From contig JBLMZW010000006.1 of the NCBI GenBank assembly GCA_050259035.1, positions 1 through 64,000 on the forward strand: a stretch of 64,000 nt of DNA, read 5' to 3'. This stretch comes from JBLMZW01 sp050259035. Lineage in GTDB: Bacteria > Bacillota > Syntrophomonadia > Syntrophomonadales > DTU052. The translations under genes were made by a program, and so were the position numbers. This document shows, in pieces, positions 43,249 through 52,494 of this stretch. Position 1 is the stretch's first letter. The number at the start of each line of letters is the position of its first letter. The notes beneath the pieces were generated by a model. It had not been told where the DNA came from and did no database searches. It saw only the letters and a list, made by a program, of their open reading frames with translations.

Positions 43249-46029
43249 TTGGCTAAGGGAAAGTATGACGAGACTCTAAACCTTATGAAAACTGATTTCC
43301 CGATGAGGGCTAACCTGCCCACCCGGGAGCCGGAAACCTTAAAGTTCTGGGATGAAAACGATATTTACGGCCGGGTTCAGGAAAACAACCGGGGTAAGAA
43401 ACAGTTCATTCTGCATGATGGCCCGCCCTATGCTAACGGGCATATTCACCTGGGGCATACCCTGAACAAGGTTCTAAAGGATATAATCGTCAAATACCGG
43501 ACCATGACCGGTTACGATTCTCCTTACGTACCGGGCTGGGATACCCATGGCCTGCCGATTGAGCAGCAGGCGATCAAAGCCCTGGGGATCGACCGGCACC
43601 GCACCAACGTGATGGAGTTTCGCCAGCATTGTAAGGAATATGCGCTGAAATATGTAGACATCCAGCGCCAGGAGTTCAAACGTCTGGGAGTTAGAGGCGA
43701 TTGGGACCATCCTTATCTGACCCTGGAGCCGGGTTTCGAGGCGGTTCAAATCGGGGTATTCGGGGATATGGCGAAGAAAGGCTACATTTATAAGGGCCTG
43801 AAGCCAGTTTACTGGTGTGCGGACTGTGAGACAGCCCTGGCCGAGGCCGAGATCGAGTACGACGATAAGGAATCGGATTCAATCTATGTAAAGTTTAAGG
43901 TGAAAGACGCCAATGACCTATTTCCGGTTGAGGATACTTATGTCATCATTTGGACCACCACCCCCTGGACCCTGCCAGCCAATACCGGTATTTCGGTCCA
44001 CCCGGAATATGATTATGTGCTAGTTCAGGTGGACAATGAAAAATACGTAGTAGCCAAGGGCCTTTTTTAGTCAGTGGCCTCTGAGGCTAGCTGGAATAAT
44101 TGCCAGGTCTTGCAGGAGTTTAAGGGTATTGAACTGGATGAGGCAATCTGTCAGCACCCGTTTGTTGACCGGGAGTCGACCGTAGTCTGCGGGGAGCATG
44201 TCACTTTAGAACAAGGTACCGGTTGTGTTCATACCGCTCCTGGTCATGGGGAAGAAGACTTCCAGATCGGGAAAGTCTATAATTTGCCGGTTATTTCACC
44301 CCTTGATGATAAAGGGGTTTTTACCGCTGAGGGCGGCAAGTTTGAAGGCATGTTTTGCTACGATGCCAACCCGGCTATTATTAAGGAACTGGTCAGCCGG
44401 AATATGCTGATTAAGTCCGGAAAAATCAAACACCAGTACCCGCATTGTTGGCGCTGTAAGCATCCGATCATCTACCGGGCTACCGAGCAGTGGTTCGCTT
44501 CGATTGACGGGTTCCGCCAGCAGGTTCTGGAGAACATCGATAAGGTGCAATGGATTCCGGCCTGGGGTCGCGAGAGAATATTCAATATGGTTAGAGACCG
44601 GGGTGACTGGTGTATCTCCCGCCAGCGGACCTGGGGAGTGCCGATTCCGATCTTTTACTGTAATTCCTGTAAAGAGGCCGTTATTAATGATGATACCATC
44701 AAACATTTACAGGAGATCTTCGCCGAAGAGGGCAGTGATGCCTGGTTCGCTCGTTCAGCGGCCGAACTCTTGCCGGAAGGATTCACCTGCCCTAATTGCC
44801 ATGAAGGCGATTTCACCAAGGAAAAGGATATCATGGATGTCTGGTTTGATTCGGGTTCCAGCCATATGGCGGTTTTAGAGAGCAGGCCGGAACTCAGATG
44901 GCCTTCCGATTTGTATCTGGAGGGAAGCGATCAGCATCGCGGCTGGTTTAATTCCTCGATTTCCACCTCGGTGGCTACCCGGGGGATAGCTCCCTATAGC
45001 ATAGTTCTGACCCATGGCTTCCTGGTTGATGAGCAGGGACGCAAGATGTCAAAGAGCCTGGGGAATGTAGTCGACCCACTGAAACTGACCGAGGAAATGG
45101 GTGCCGACATTTTGAGGTTATGGGTATCTTCGGCGGACTACCGCAATGATGTCGCGGCCTCGGATAATATAATGAAACAGTCGGCGGAGGCCTACCGTAA
45201 GATCCGCAACACCTGCCGCTTCGTTCTGGGTAATCTTTATGATTTTGACCCGGAACGGGATCGGGTGGCCCCGGCTGATATGAGTGAACTGGACCGCTGG
45301 GCGTTGTTAAAACTGGTGAGACTGGTAAAAAGAGTGACTAAAGCCTACGAGAATTACGAATTTCACGTGGTTTATCACTCGATTCACAATTTCTGCACCA
45401 TTGACACCAGCGCTATCTACTTTGATATAATCAAGGATATTCTGTACTGCGATGCTCCCGACAGTCAGGCTAGACGGGCGGCGCAGACGGTGATTTACGA
45501 TATTGTTCAGGCCCTGGTTCGGATGCTGACTCCTATCCTGGCTTATACCACTGAGGAGATCTGGCAGTATCTTAGAAAGGAAAACGATCCCATAAGTATT
45601 CAGTTGGTGGATTGGCCGGTGGTGGACGAGAGCCTTCTGGATGCAGAACTGGAGAACCGCTGGGAAAAGATATTAAGAGTCAGGGAGACGGTAGCCAAAG
45701 CCCTGGAAGAGGCGCGCCGGGCCAAAGTTACCGGGCATTCGCTGGGAGCCCGGGTTATCGTAGCGGCTGATGAAACCAACCAGGCGTTCCTCAAGGACAT
45801 TCCCGGGCTGGACAAGATTTTCATCGTTTCCGAAGTCGTGATTGCCGGACAGGAGAGCGTTGACGACAGCTATATTTCTCTTGAGGATGTATCGGGAATC
45901 TGGGTAAAAATTGAGCCCGCCTCTGGCGATAAGTGCGAGCGGTGTTGGATTTACAGCCCGGAAGTGGGCGAGGATTCAGAACACTCGACCCTTTGCCCCC
46001 GCTGCGTTGACGTGGTTAAGAAACTCTAA
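43249..46029 (+). CDS. ileS: Isoleucyl-tRNA synthetase interrupted by an in-frame UAG codon
   Basis: The two reading segments (43249-44070 and 44074-46029) are in the same frame and together give a full class I IleRS of 926 codons. The HIGH-type motif NGHIHLGH is in the first part. The CP1 editing domain (TPWTLPANTG, GTGCVHTAPGHGEEDF) spans the break. The KMSKS motif GRKMSKSLGN and a C-terminal zinc site (CERC...CPRC) are in the second part. TAG at 44068-44070 lies where relatives carry an acidic residue in KYVVAKxLxE. A single G-to-T change (GAG to TAG) would explain it. GTG 44074 could restart translation but lacks a good ribosome-binding site. Confidence 0.93.
44068..44070 (+). other. In-frame UAG inside ileS
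   Basis: The codon follows a run of six T residues and is the only break in the synthetase frame. UAG is used as a normal stop elsewhere in the window (for example ftsZ and ylmE), so a global UAG reassignment is not supported. Options are sequencing error, a real nonsense mutation, readthrough or split expression. Confidence 0.9.
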
Positions 46030-46039
46030 GGAGGTTGCG

Positions 46040-46324
46040 GTGAAAGAAGAAGGCTTTCGGCTAATTATAACGGTTATCGGCCAGGACCGGGTGGGCATAA
46101 TAGCCAATATTGCTCAGATTCTGGCGGAATCTAATGTTAATATTCTCGATATTACCCAGACCATTCTGCAGGAGATTTTCACCATGATTATGGTGGTAGA
46201 TATCCGGCAAAGTAAAATTGATGTGGCTGAATTGAACCGCAGACTGACTGCCAAGGGAGAAGAAATGGGTCTGGTTATTACCACCCAGCATGAGGACATT
46301 TTCCGGTTCATGCACCGTATTTAG
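46040..46324 (+). CDS. ACT-domain protein (UPF0237 type)
   Basis: This single ACT domain of 94 residues reads LIITVIGQDRVGIIANIAQILAE at the start, the classic GcvR/UPF0237 ligand-binding fold. ACT domains bind small molecules, often amino acids, but no ligand is known here. Start GTG 46040 follows AAGGAGGTTGC. It is paired with the downstream DUF711 gene in many Firmicutes, although a terminator separates them here. Confidence 0.87.
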   Translation: MKEEGFRLIITVIGQDRVGIIANIAQILAESNVNILDITQTILQEIFTMIMVVDIRQSKIDVAELNRRLTAKGEEMGLVITTQHEDIFRFMHRI

Positions 46325-46390
46325 GAGATTGAATACATTGGATTCTTTACCCCGTGGCCCATTTCTAGGCCAGGGAAATGGAATTCTTCA

Positions 46391-46416
46391 GGGGGAAAGA
46401 TGACTTTCCCCTTTTT
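46391..46416 (+). terminator. Rho-independent terminator after the ACT gene
   Basis: GGGGAAA / TTTCCCC with a six-base loop is followed by TTTTT. It separates the ileS-ACT transcript from the DUF711 gene, or attenuates readthrough between them. Confidence 0.75.
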
Positions 46417-46439
46417 GTACTTGTGTAGGAGGTGAAGTC

Positions 46440-47807
46440 TTGCCGTTTTCATTAGATCCCAGAGAGATTCTAGAGACCGTTCATATGCTTGAAATGCAGA
46501 ACCTGGATATCCGGACTATCACTATGGGCATCAGCCTGAGAGACTGCCGCCGTGATAGTGCCGCTGCCACCGGAAAGGCCGTTTATGAAAAAATTCTGTG
46601 TCAGGCCAACAATTTAGTCCGAGTCGGGCAGGATATTGAGAAAGAATATGGAATACCAATTATTAACAAAAGGATATCGGTAACTCCCATGGCTTTAATC
46701 GGGGATGGTTTTTCCAGTCAGGAAATGACCGGATTGGGGACAATCCTGGATAAGGCAGCGGGAGAGGTAGGGGTAAACTTTATCGGTGGGTTTTCCGCTC
46801 TGGTTCATAAGGGCATGACCCGGGGGGACGAGGCTTTAATTCAGGCCATTCCTCAGACCCTGGCCAGCACCGAACGGGTCTGTTCATCAGTAAATGTTGG
46901 AACAACCAGGACTGGAATCAATATGGATGCCGTATGTATTATGGGACAGATTATCAAGGAGACGGCCCATTTGACAGCCGAACGCGACGGGTGTGGGTGC
47001 GCCAAACTAGTGGTTTTCTGCAACGCTCCCGAGGATAATCCCTTTATGGCCGGTGCTTTTCACGGGGTAGGAGAACCGGAGGCTACGATCAATATAGGGA
47101 TCAGTGGGCCCGGAGTAGTCTGGAATACGGTTAAACGCCTGCCAGATGCCGACCTGGGTACTCTGGCCAATGAGATTAAGAACACGGCATTCAAAATTAC
47201 CCGAACCGGGGAATTGGTAGGCCGGGTGGCCAGCCAGCGGCTCGGGGTACCTTTCGGAATAGTTGATCTTTCGCTGGCACCGACGCCTGAGGCGGGAGAC
47301 AGTGTAGCCCTTATTTTGGAAGCCATGGGGCTGGAGCGCTGTGGGGCTCCAGGGACTACCGCGGCCCTGGCATTGTTAAATGACGCTGTAAAGAAGGGTG
47401 GAGCCATGGCTTCATCGTATGTCGGCGGCCTGTCAGGAGCTTTTATTCCGGTTAGTGAGGATGCCGGAATGGTAAGGGCGGTGGAGGAAGGTTCTCTAAC
47501 CATTGAAAAGCTAGAGGCCATGACCTGTGTATGTTCAGTGGGATTGGACATGATAGCCATTCCGGGGGATGTTTCCTCAGCCACCATATCGGCAATTATT
47601 GCGGATGAAGCAGCTATCGGCATGATTAATCATAAGACCACCGCTGTGAGAATTATTCCCGCACCCGGGAAAAAAGAAGGGGATTGGGTGGAATTCGGAG
47701 GCCTCCTGGGCGGCGCCCCGGTAATGAGAGTCAACCGCAGGGATCCCGGAGTGTTTATAGGCCGAAAAGGACGAATTCCTGCTCCAATCAGCGCGCTAAC
47801 CAATTAA
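46440..47807 (+). CDS. DUF711 / UPF0210 'PFL family' protein
   Basis: This 455-residue cytoplasmic protein matches the UPF0210 family, with VHMLEMQNLDIRTITMGISL, NIGISGPGVVWNTVKRL and the glycine-rich tail GGLLGGAPVMRVN. The 'PFL' label is historical; there is no glycyl-radical RxxGY motif near its C-terminus. Function is unknown. Start TTG 46440 follows AGGAGGTGAAG. Together with the ACT gene it forms a conserved pair, hinting at ligand-controlled metabolism. Confidence 0.88.
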   Translation: MPFSLDPREILETVHMLEMQNLDIRTITMGISLRDCRRDSAAATGKAVYEKILCQANNLVRVGQDIEKEYGIPIINKRISVTPMALIGDGFSSQEMTGLGTILDKAAGEVGVNFIGGFSALVHKGMTRGDEALIQAIPQTLASTERVCSSVNVGTTRTGINMDAVCIMGQIIKETAHLTAERDGCGCAKLVVFCNAPEDNPFMAGAFHGVGEPEATINIGISGPGVVWNTVKRLPDADLGTLANEIKNTAFKITRTGELVGRVASQRLGVPFGIVDLSLAPTPEAGDSVALILEAMGLERCGAPGTTAALALLNDAVKKGGAMASSYVGGLSGAFIPVSEDAGMVRAVEEGSLTIEKLEAMTCVCSVGLDMIAIPGDVSSATISAIIADEAAIGMINHKTTAVRIIPAPGKKEGDWVEFGGLLGGAPVMRVNRRDPGVFIGRKGRIPAPISALTN

Positions 47808-47827
47808 GAGTTAAAAGGAAGTGAAAA

Positions 47828-48499
47828 ATGGTTACCCAACAGGAGATAGAGTCGGTTTTATCCATCAGGATGAACCGCAAGTTTTTTAATCGAGAAGTTT
47901 CCCATGTATACGTTTATTTTACCGGAGGTTTGCTGATCAATACTGGTATAACCACTGGGGCCAGTGAGATTTCACAGGCCCTGGAAGGAAAAAGCCTTAA
48001 GCTAATTGTCAATACTCATTATCACAGGGACGTTATAGGAAATAATGCTCTGCTTCAACAGAAATACAGCGTACCGGTTAAGGCCCATAAGGATTCATTG
48101 GAGAATATCAGGCATCCCCACGAAATATCGTTATTAGGGCGGGGGCGAAAACTCCTGCCTTCTAAGGCGTCCAAACTTAGAAACACCTTGCGGGTGGGTG
48201 ACCTTAACTTTCGAGTCATTGAAACTCCCGGATTTCAGCCGGGACACGTTTGCCTCTTTGAGCAGGACAAGAGATTGTTGTTTACTGGAGATTTGTTGGC
48301 CCAGCAGGAAAAAACCAGCGGCCGCTCAGAGGAGTATCTCAAAGATCTGCAAAAAGTGTTATCTCTGGAACCAGCGGCTACATTTTGCTCCCGGCATGGC
48401 TTTTTAGAGAATGGCCTGGAGGTCATGGAATCCAGACTGCGTTCCAACCGCGGCAAGTCGGCCAGGACTTACCCGGATAGACGTGAGGCAGAATGCTGA
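47828..48499 (+). CDS. Metallo-beta-lactamase-fold protein with altered metal site
   Basis: This 223-residue MBL-fold protein is recognisable by NTHYHRDVIGN, PGFQPGHVCLFE and LLFTGDLL. The canonical HxHxDH motif reads HYHRDV, so the sixth-position His is replaced by Val, and the usual later histidine context is also changed. One metal rather than two, or a non-hydrolytic role, is possible. It follows the DUF711 gene after 20 bases with AAGGAAGTG as ribosome-binding site. Confidence 0.75.
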   Translation: MVTQQEIESVLSIRMNRKFFNREVSHVYVYFTGGLLINTGITTGASEISQALEGKSLKLIVNTHYHRDVIGNNALLQQKYSVPVKAHKDSLENIRHPHEISLLGRGRKLLPSKASKLRNTLRVGDLNFRVIETPGFQPGHVCLFEQDKRLLFTGDLLAQQEKTSGRSEEYLKDLQKVLSLEPAATFCSRHGFLENGLEVMESRLRSNRGKSARTYPDRREAEC

Positions 48500-48531
48500 T
48501 TTTTGAGTTGCGTATGCCAGGGCCATCTTGA

Positions 48532-48540
48532 TGGTATAAT
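48532..48540 (+). promoter_or_regulatory. Extended -10 promoter of the DUF5665 gene
   Basis: TGGTATAAT fits the TGnTATAAT extended -10 consensus, 26 bases before the next start. The -35 is weak. Confidence 0.5.
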
Positions 48541-48565
48541 AAGGCTATGAACTTGGGAGGGTTTT

Positions 48566-48898
48566 ATGAGCGAGAGTCCTCAGGGAGATTCCGGCGGAAC
48601 CTTGCAGCTGATCCTGGACAAAGTTGATCGGCTGGCCTTAAACACCGAGAAAATGAGGCTGGCGGAATACGTGGAGATGCTGGAAAACCCGAGACGTCTG
48701 TTGTATATGAACTTCCTGATGGGGCTAGCCCGTGGCTTCGGAATGGCTATTGGATTCACAATACTGGCGGCCGCAGTGGTCTGGCTTCTACAGAAGTTGG
48801 TAGTCTTAAATGTGCCGGTTATCGGCAATTTTATTGCCGAAATCGTCCGATGGGTTCAAGTAGAATTACAAATGGGCAATTTGCCGGGTGGTATGTGA
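48566..48898 (+). CDS. DUF5665 membrane protein
   Basis: This 110-residue protein has a helical N-terminus and one or two membrane segments (GMAIGFTILAAAVVWLLQKL) after the conserved NPRRLLYMNFLMGLARG. DUF5665 proteins have no known function. ATG 48566 follows GGGAGGG. It ends just before the DksA-like gene and probably shares its transcript. Confidence 0.82.
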   Translation: MSESPQGDSGGTLQLILDKVDRLALNTEKMRLAEYVEMLENPRRLLYMNFLMGLARGFGMAIGFTILAAAVVWLLQKLVVLNVPVIGNFIAEIVRWVQVELQMGNLPGGM

Positions 48899-48900
48899 TA

Positions 48901-49365
48901 ATGAATAAGGATTTTATTGAAAATGTCAAAACAACTTTATTAGGCGAACGCCAAAGGCTCGTTGACGGTATTCAGCGTAAGCGGGATGCTGCTGAAAAGG
49001 GTATTGCTGAAATGACCGACGAGCTGTCAATGTATGACCAGCACCCGGGTGATCAGGGCAGTGAACTGTTCGAGAGGGAGAAGGATGCTGGCTTGTTGTT
49101 GATGCAGGAAGATCGTCTGTATCAGATCGACCAGGCTCTGCACCGGATTGAAACCGGAGAATATGGCATCTGTCAGTTTTGCGGTCTTCCCATTAACCCA
49201 GAACGTTTGAAAAGGCTGCCATCGGCTACCCTCTGTATATCTTGCGCGCAGCGGACCACGGATAAATATACCCGACCAGCGGAAGAAAAGGTCCTAAGCA
49301 TGAGTGAGATTAACGAGAAAGGTGACCAGTTCGAAGTAGCCGGCTACAGCCTTTATGATGAATAA
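48901..49365 (+). CDS. TraR/DksA-type zinc-finger protein (YteA-like)
   Basis: This 154-residue protein has an N-terminal coiled coil, the DQGSELFEREKD segment typical of YteA-like members, and a C4 zinc finger (CQFC...CISC). Such proteins resemble DksA and may act at the RNA polymerase secondary channel, but in sporeformers the YteA role is undefined. The ATG overlaps no gene and lies two bases after the DUF5665 stop. Confidence 0.87.
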   Translation: MNKDFIENVKTTLLGERQRLVDGIQRKRDAAEKGIAEMTDELSMYDQHPGDQGSELFEREKDAGLLLMQEDRLYQIDQALHRIETGEYGICQFCGLPINPERLKRLPSATLCISCAQRTTDKYTRPAEEKVLSMSEINEKGDQFEVAGYSLYDE

Positions 49366-49389
49366 GAATATGAAAGGAGGTAAAACTCC

Positions 49390-50571
49390 TTGCGGATAGG
49401 GATTTTCTCTGATAGTTATAGGCCATATGTCAGCGGAGTCGTTACCTCAATTTGTACTTTTAGTGAAGAACTTAACAAACTAGGACATGAGACCTTTATC
49501 TTTGCTCCCAGCTATCCCAATTACCGGGATAAAGAGAAAAACATATATCGTTTCTTTTCTATTCCATCGCCTACTAACCCTGATTTTTCTCTTCCGGTCC
49601 CAGTTTCACCACGCATAACCGCTATTGTAAAAAAACTAGATCTTGATGTCATACATGTTCAGTCTCCGTTTTTGCTTGGGGGTCTGGGTGCCAGATGTGC
49701 CAGGCGTTTTGACCTGCCGCTGGTTTTTACTTACCACACTATGTACGATCAATATGTGCATTATGTTCCGGTGGCTCAGGATTGGGCCAAGGACTTTACG
49801 GTAAGATACAGCCGTCATTTTTGTAATCGCTGCGACCTGGTGATAACACCTTCTCCGGAAGTCCGGGACCTGATTCGAACCTATGATGTACGCACCCCGA
49901 TAGAGGTTATCCCGACCGGCGTGGTGGTGGAAAAGTTCTCTCAGGGGGATCCCGGCTGGCTGCATTCGGCTTTTAACATTCCGCCTGAACGAAAAATATG
50001 TTTGTTCGTGGGACGATTAACCCGGGAAAAAAATGTAGATTTCCTGATTAAGGCTTTTACAAGGGTTAAAAAGGAATACCAGGATGTCAGCCTGGTTATT
50101 GTGGCCGCAGGTCCACTAGAAAAGGAATTAAAAAAGCTGGTCATGAGTGAAGGACTGGCGATCAACGAGGACGTTATATTTACGGGATTTTTGGGGTCGG
50201 ACGACCTGATAAACGCCTATGCTGGAGCTGATATTTTTACTTTTGGTTCCGTAACCGAGACCCAGGGTATTGTACTGGTCGAAGCCATGGCCGCGGGGGT
50301 TCCGGTGGTAGCGGTGAGGGCCACTGGAAGCCAGGAGATGCTGGACAATGGCAACCAGGGGGTATTAACCGATTACGACCTGGGGTCGTTTAGTGCCGGA
50401 ATATTAAAACTCTTGACCGATAATGATTACCGGCAAAAACTTTCTGTGATGGCAAGCAAACGGGCCGTTGAGCTATCTTCTCGGGCTATGGCCCACAGGT
50501 TGGAAGAGGTATATGAGGACTTGATGCGGGAGAGGAAATACCGGGGTCGGAAATTGGTATCCCGGCTCTAG
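49390..50571 (+). CDS. Family 4 glycosyltransferase
   Basis: This GT-B retaining transferase of 393 residues starts with GIFSDSYRPYVSGVVTSI and has the C-terminal donor-site pattern ETQGIVLVEAMAAGVPVVA (E-x7-E). It resembles the transferases that glucosylate diacylglycerol or add mannose to phosphoinositides, so a glycolipid product is plausible; the acceptor is not proven. Start TTG 49390 follows AAAGGAGGT. Confidence 0.87.
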   Translation: MRIGIFSDSYRPYVSGVVTSICTFSEELNKLGHETFIFAPSYPNYRDKEKNIYRFFSIPSPTNPDFSLPVPVSPRITAIVKKLDLDVIHVQSPFLLGGLGARCARRFDLPLVFTYHTMYDQYVHYVPVAQDWAKDFTVRYSRHFCNRCDLVITPSPEVRDLIRTYDVRTPIEVIPTGVVVEKFSQGDPGWLHSAFNIPPERKICLFVGRLTREKNVDFLIKAFTRVKKEYQDVSLVIVAAGPLEKELKKLVMSEGLAINEDVIFTGFLGSDDLINAYAGADIFTFGSVTETQGIVLVEAMAAGVPVVAVRATGSQEMLDNGNQGVLTDYDLGSFSAGILKLLTDNDYRQKLSVMASKRAVELSSRAMAHRLEEVYEDLMRERKYRGRKLVSRL

Positions 50572-50585
50572 TTCAGAGGGACCTG

Positions 50586-51074
50586 ATGGGAGTAAGTCTT
50601 TTAAAGGGTGATATTACCGAAATTGATGCCGAAGCTCTGGTTAACGCCGCCAATAACCATCTATGGATGGGCAGCGGGGTTGCCGGGGCGATCAAAAGCA
50701 AGGGCGGCATATCAATTCAGGAAGAAGCGGTAAAGAAGGGGCCAATACCGGTCGGGGAGGCGGCAGTTACCTCGGCAGGCAATCTTAAAGCCAGGTACAT
50801 AATTCATGCAGCGGTTATGGGGCAGGATCTCAGAACCGATTACGAGAAAATAAGAACAGCCACGGTCAACGCTTTGTTGCGGGCTAAAGAACTGGGTATC
50901 AATTCTATTGCCTTTCCTGCATTAGGAACCGGGGTCGGGGGCTTCCCACCGGCTCAAGCCGCTCTGGCTATGAAGGAAGCGATGGACGCAGCTTCAGTAG
51001 ACGACATGAAGATAATAATGGTTTTGTTTGATGACCGGACTTATAGAGAATATGAACTGGTCTTTGAGAAATAG
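50586..51074 (+). CDS. Macro-domain ADP-ribose-binding protein
   Basis: This 162-residue macrodomain has KGDITEIDAEALVNAANN, the glycine loop GSGVAGAIKSKGG and PALGTGVGGFP. Such domains bind ADP-ribose and often hydrolyse O-acetyl-ADP-ribose or protein ADP-ribose esters. It follows the glycosyltransferase by 14 bases. A specific partner ADP-ribosyltransferase is not visible in the window. Confidence 0.88.
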   Translation: MGVSLLKGDITEIDAEALVNAANNHLWMGSGVAGAIKSKGGISIQEEAVKKGPIPVGEAAVTSAGNLKARYIIHAAVMGQDLRTDYEKIRTATVNALLRAKELGINSIAFPALGTGVGGFPPAQAALAMKEAMDAASVDDMKIIMVLFDDRTYREYELVFEK

Positions 51075-51138
51075 AATAAGAGATTTCGGATTCCGTAATA
51101 ATACCCAAGGGGTTAATATCGAACAGTAAGTAAAGGTA

Positions 51139-51540
51139 TTACTTACTTAAGCTATCGTAGAACCCCTTTTTATCTGTCCATTCAATTAAATCTATCTCAA
51201 AGCCATCGGGGTCTTTTATATATAATTGTTTTGAGAATTGCTTAGAAACAATCATTGTTTCATTTTCGATAAGTCCACCTGCTATTAATTGCTCTAACAG
51301 ACCTTCTATATTTTCAACAGAATAGCCGATATGTCTGAAATTACTGATTTCGTTTGCTATGAAATCTGTTTTTTCGGAGATGAATAATTCGTGACCTATG
51401 CCTTTGAGAATAGCGAACTTTTGCCCATTAGGCTTAATACCCTGGTCAATTAATTCATATCTAAGAACACTCTGATAAAATTTAATAAAAACATCGGTGT
51501 TGGAAACATATCTGTTTATATGGTCTATTTGTGGTTGCAT
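51139..51540 (-). CDS. VOC-superfamily (glyoxalase-like) protein
   Basis: This 133-residue single-module VOC protein reads MQPQIDHINRYVSN at the start, with a metal-ligand His in IDHINR, a central GHELFI, RHIGYSVEN and the end segment YIKDPDGFEIDLIEW. The fold fits glyoxalase I, fosfomycin thiol transferase and dioxygenase families; the substrate is unknown. The ATG at 51538-51540 has AGGAGGAG upstream. It is more AT-rich than its neighbours, which suggests transfer. Confidence 0.82.
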   Translation of the reverse strand: MQPQIDHINRYVSNTDVFIKFYQSVLRYELIDQGIKPNGQKFAILKGIGHELFISEKTDFIANEISNFRHIGYSVENIEGLLEQLIAGGLIENETMIVSKQFSKQLYIKDPDGFEIDLIEWTDKKGFYDSLSK

Positions 51541-51668
51541 AAGATTACTCCTCCTAATTATTAAGTACGGATATAGATATTCAATCACTTTTCCAATCTA
51601 TAGTAAATTTTGTTTACTGGGATGATAAGAACTCAGCCCAACACAAGAATCATAATTGAAGGGAGGGC

Positions 51669-51733
51669 GTGTTAGACTCTGTAAAACGTATGTAAAAGTG
51701 AATTGCATCAAACCGTTTTATGACCTCTAACAC
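51669..51733. promoter_or_regulatory. Inverted repeat spanning the start of the MBL gene
   Basis: Arms at 51669-51688 and 51714-51733 share GTGTTAGA and TAAAACG with a five-base mismatch block between. The ATG at 51720 lies inside the right arm. It could be an operator, an RNA hairpin covering the start, or the joined ends of a lost insertion sequence. Confidence 0.45.
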
Positions 51734-52493
51734 GAAAACTAAAATGCAGATTACCGATAATATATATAAATTGCACCCATCTAGAGGTTCAATGGTATAC
51801 ATATTGAGGACCGGCAAGAAGCTTACCGTGATTGATACCGGTTCAGGCCGAAGTGTTGGACCTGCTGTTTACAGTTACGTAGAAAAAAACCTTCCTGAGA
51901 GCCCGAAACAAATAAAAAATATATTTCTCACCCACTGGCACGGAGACCATGCCGGCGGAGCGCTGGAATTAAAGCGCCTTACCGGAGCCCAAATAATTTG
52001 CCACCAGGCCGACGCCGGGTACCTATCCGGCAAGGATAAGATAGAGGCCTGCATGGGTAAGCGTATGCCGACAGCGGGATTGAAACCGGGATTACGAGTC
52101 CTGTGCGGTATCGGGTATATTGGTCTGGGCGCAGATACCAGCCCGGTTAGACCGGACAAAGTAGTAGCAGAAGGTCCTGCCGACTTTGCACCAGGGTGGG
52201 AAGTAATAGATCTGCCGGGACATACACCTGGCAGCTGTGGTCTATGGTCCCCGAAGGAAAAAATCCTTTTTCCCGGTGATACCCTTCTGGCCGTTGGCCA
52301 ACAACTGATACCACCACTTCCTTTCCTCATTCAGCAGGGAGATTTCATGATTAATTCCTGGCAAAAGATCAGCGAGCTGGGACCTATAAACTGGCTCCTG
52401 CCTGGTCATTTTAACATTCTAAAGCTTGAGGATCAGGTAACAGTCTCCCCCAAATGGATCAAACGAGCCAACAAAGCCAGCAATCGAAACTGA
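51720..52493 (+). CDS. Metallo-beta-lactamase-fold hydrolase
   Basis: This MBL-fold enzyme of up to 257 residues keeps the complete THWHGDHAGG metal motif, the later DLPGHTPGSCG histidine and FPGDTLL aspartate, followed by LLPGHFN. A dinuclear zinc hydrolase is expected; glyoxalase II-like activity is possible. There is no clear ribosome-binding site at ATG 51720 and ATG 51744 is an alternative. An inverted repeat covers the start. Confidence 0.82.
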   Translation: MTSNTKTKMQITDNIYKLHPSRGSMVYILRTGKKLTVIDTGSGRSVGPAVYSYVEKNLPESPKQIKNIFLTHWHGDHAGGALELKRLTGAQIICHQADAGYLSGKDKIEACMGKRMPTAGLKPGLRVLCGIGYIGLGADTSPVRPDKVVAEGPADFAPGWEVIDLPGHTPGSCGLWSPKEKILFPGDTLLAVGQQLIPPLPFLIQQGDFMINSWQKISELGPINWLLPGHFNILKLEDQVTVSPKWIKRANKASNRN

Positions 52494-52494
52494 C

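Noticed and set aside
44068..44070. Pyrrolysine insertion at the ileS UAG
   Set aside because: Pyl is not expected in IleRS, and UAG is used as an ordinary stop for several genes in the window; a point change or error is simpler.
46440..47807. DUF711 'PFL family' gene as another glycyl-radical enzyme
   Set aside because: The name is misleading; there is no RxxGY radical motif near the C-terminus and no activase beside it.
51125..51148. AGTAAGTAA/TTACTTACT inverted repeat between the macro-domain and VOC genes as a terminator
   Set aside because: It is AT-only and lacks an adjacent T-tract; it overlaps the VOC stop codon. It could be chance.
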